From positions 1,426,001 through 1,490,000 of the forward strand of contig JAQSEB010000020.1 in the NCBI GenBank assembly GCA_030063045.1: a stretch of 64,000 nucleotides of DNA, read 5' to 3'. The notes under the pieces are model-generated. The model worked only from the letters and a program-made list of their open reading frames with translations. It was not told where the DNA came from and did not search any database. Positions 63,237 to 64,000 of this stretch are shown in pieces. Source of the DNA: Pratylenchus scribneri (Eukaryota > Nematoda > Chromadorea > Rhabditida > Pratylenchidae). The first letter of the stretch is position 1, and each line of letters begins with the position of its first letter. A program made the translations under genes and the position numbers.

Positions 63237-64000
63237 ATGGCTTCTTCAGTTGACAATTGTGAGTTTATTTTAAATATTTTTTATTTTTAATTCCTTTTTT
63301 TTGCAGATGGCACGCTCATTGCAATCATCATATTTGTTGTATGCCCAATTCTGATTGCCCTTATCTGCCTCTGTATCTACTGCGCTTCGAGTAATGAAAG
63401 AGCAAATGAAACCCGGCGCAAACGACTTCAACTTCAACGACAAGTGGAAGAACAAAATCGGCAAATTCAACTACAAAACAGTCAATCAATGCCCATGACC
63501 GGCGGTGATGCAAAGCTCATAACCATGACCATACCACCCATGACAATGAGGATGACGCCAATCTGCCCACCACAACAACCGCCGCCACCACAATTTGGAC
63601 AAATGCAAATGCATCAACCGCCTCCACTGTCAGGTTAGCTCTATTTTACAATTTTTTCTTCAAATATTTAATCCAATCAAATTTACAGGTGTCAATTTAC
63701 CTCCTCCTCTTCCTCCAACTGCGCTTCAAATGGCCCCGTTCGCTGCACCACCAATGCAAACTCCGTATCCGGCCGCTCCGAATTCGACAACAATGCCAGC
63801 TGGATGGAATGCAGAATCACTGGAACCAAAGGCGCAGCCGGGAATATTGATAACGCCCAGATATTCGGATCGATCAGGAAGAAGGTTAGTCAATTTATTC
63901 ATTTTTTAATAAAGAAATCAAAATTTTTCAAATTTAGTGTGACCCAAGTCAACCTGAAGCCAGCAGTCATTCATCATGTGTCGCCGCCAAAGAGGAATGC
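63237..64000 (+). CDS. Proline-rich single-pass membrane protein (3' end outside window)
   Basis: From ATG 63237 the first exon is MASSVDN; a 47-bp intron ends TTTTTTGCAG. The next exon gives YGTLIAIIIFVVCPILIALI and CLCIYCASSNERANETRRKR: a very short outside segment, one membrane helix, a cysteine cluster fit for palmitoylation, and a basic stretch. The cytoplasmic part is low in complexity, rich in Pro, Met and Gln (PPQQPPPPQFGQMQMHQPPP, NLPPPLPPTALQMAPFAAPP), which could bind WW or SH3 domains. It then reads ITPRYSDRSGR, and after an intron QVNLKPAVIHHVSPPKRN to the window end. No family is recognised. It is divergent to the TTBK-like kinase, with a matching TATA element, so the two may be co-expressed. 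Confidence 0.72.

Overview
The window looks like nuclear DNA of a nematode. It is AT-rich, genes are split by many very short introns (mostly about 40 to 60 bp, one about 33 bp) ending in TTTTCAG or TTTTAG, genes lie close together on both strands, and several ATGs sit just behind a splice-acceptor-like sequence, as expected for trans-spliced messages. The gene set fits: an RME-6-type RasGAP/VPS9 protein, a tau-tubulin-kinase-like kinase of the type expanded in worms, a DGK-3-type diacylglycerol kinase and a Ly6-type protein. I cannot name the species.

Layout. 0-6 kb: 3' end of an unknown basic protein gene (+), SCYL2-like pseudokinase (-), XPD helicase (+) and a very short TACO1/YebC-like protein (+). 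6-17 kb: type I diacylglycerol kinase (-), a small secreted cysteine-rich protein (+), a 366-bp inverted-repeat element, a T-box factor (-), a lysine-rich unknown (-) and a neuropeptide-like precursor (-). 17-27.5 kb: a same-strand (-) run of NDUFV2, LCMT1, EMC4, a Ly6-like protein and CLP1, preceded by a USP36/42-like deubiquitinase; part of this may be an operon. 27.5-32 kb: gene-poor. 32-37 kb: Na+/K+-ATPase beta subunit (+), a short dynamitin (+) and RUVBL2 (-). 37.5-51 kb: BET bromodomain protein, APC8/CDC23, RME-6 and a TADA1-like SAGA subunit, all +. 51-53.5 kb: pyrimidine-rich non-coding DNA. 53.5-59.3 kb: EVI5-like Rab GAP (+). 59.8-64 kb: a gene of tandem symmetric mini-exons (-), a TTBK-like kinase (-) and, divergently, a proline-rich membrane protein (+, cut by the window end).

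Many genes are housekeeping: DNA repair and transcription (XPD, RUVBL2, BET, TADA1), RNA processing (CLP1), cell cycle (APC8), membrane traffic (SCYL2, RME-6, EVI5, dynamitin), mitochondrion (NDUFV2, TACO1-like) and PP2A methylation (LCMT1).

Most unusual observations: (1) the first bromodomain of the BET gene carries two consecutive 120-nt exons coding for two versions of its acetyl-lysine-binding C-terminal half, separated by only 17 bp that carry a donor and an acceptor, so they should be mutually exclusive; (2) a gene at 59.9-60.7 kb made of phase-2 mini-exons each ending in a PFGN-like motif; (3) an unassigned neuropeptide-like precursor with a duplicated NRLNPF[VI]WRAWKR unit; (4) an 88-aa secreted protein with 11 cysteines. 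Exon joins were worked out by eye from reading frame, GT..AG sites and family similarity and have not been checked against transcripts.
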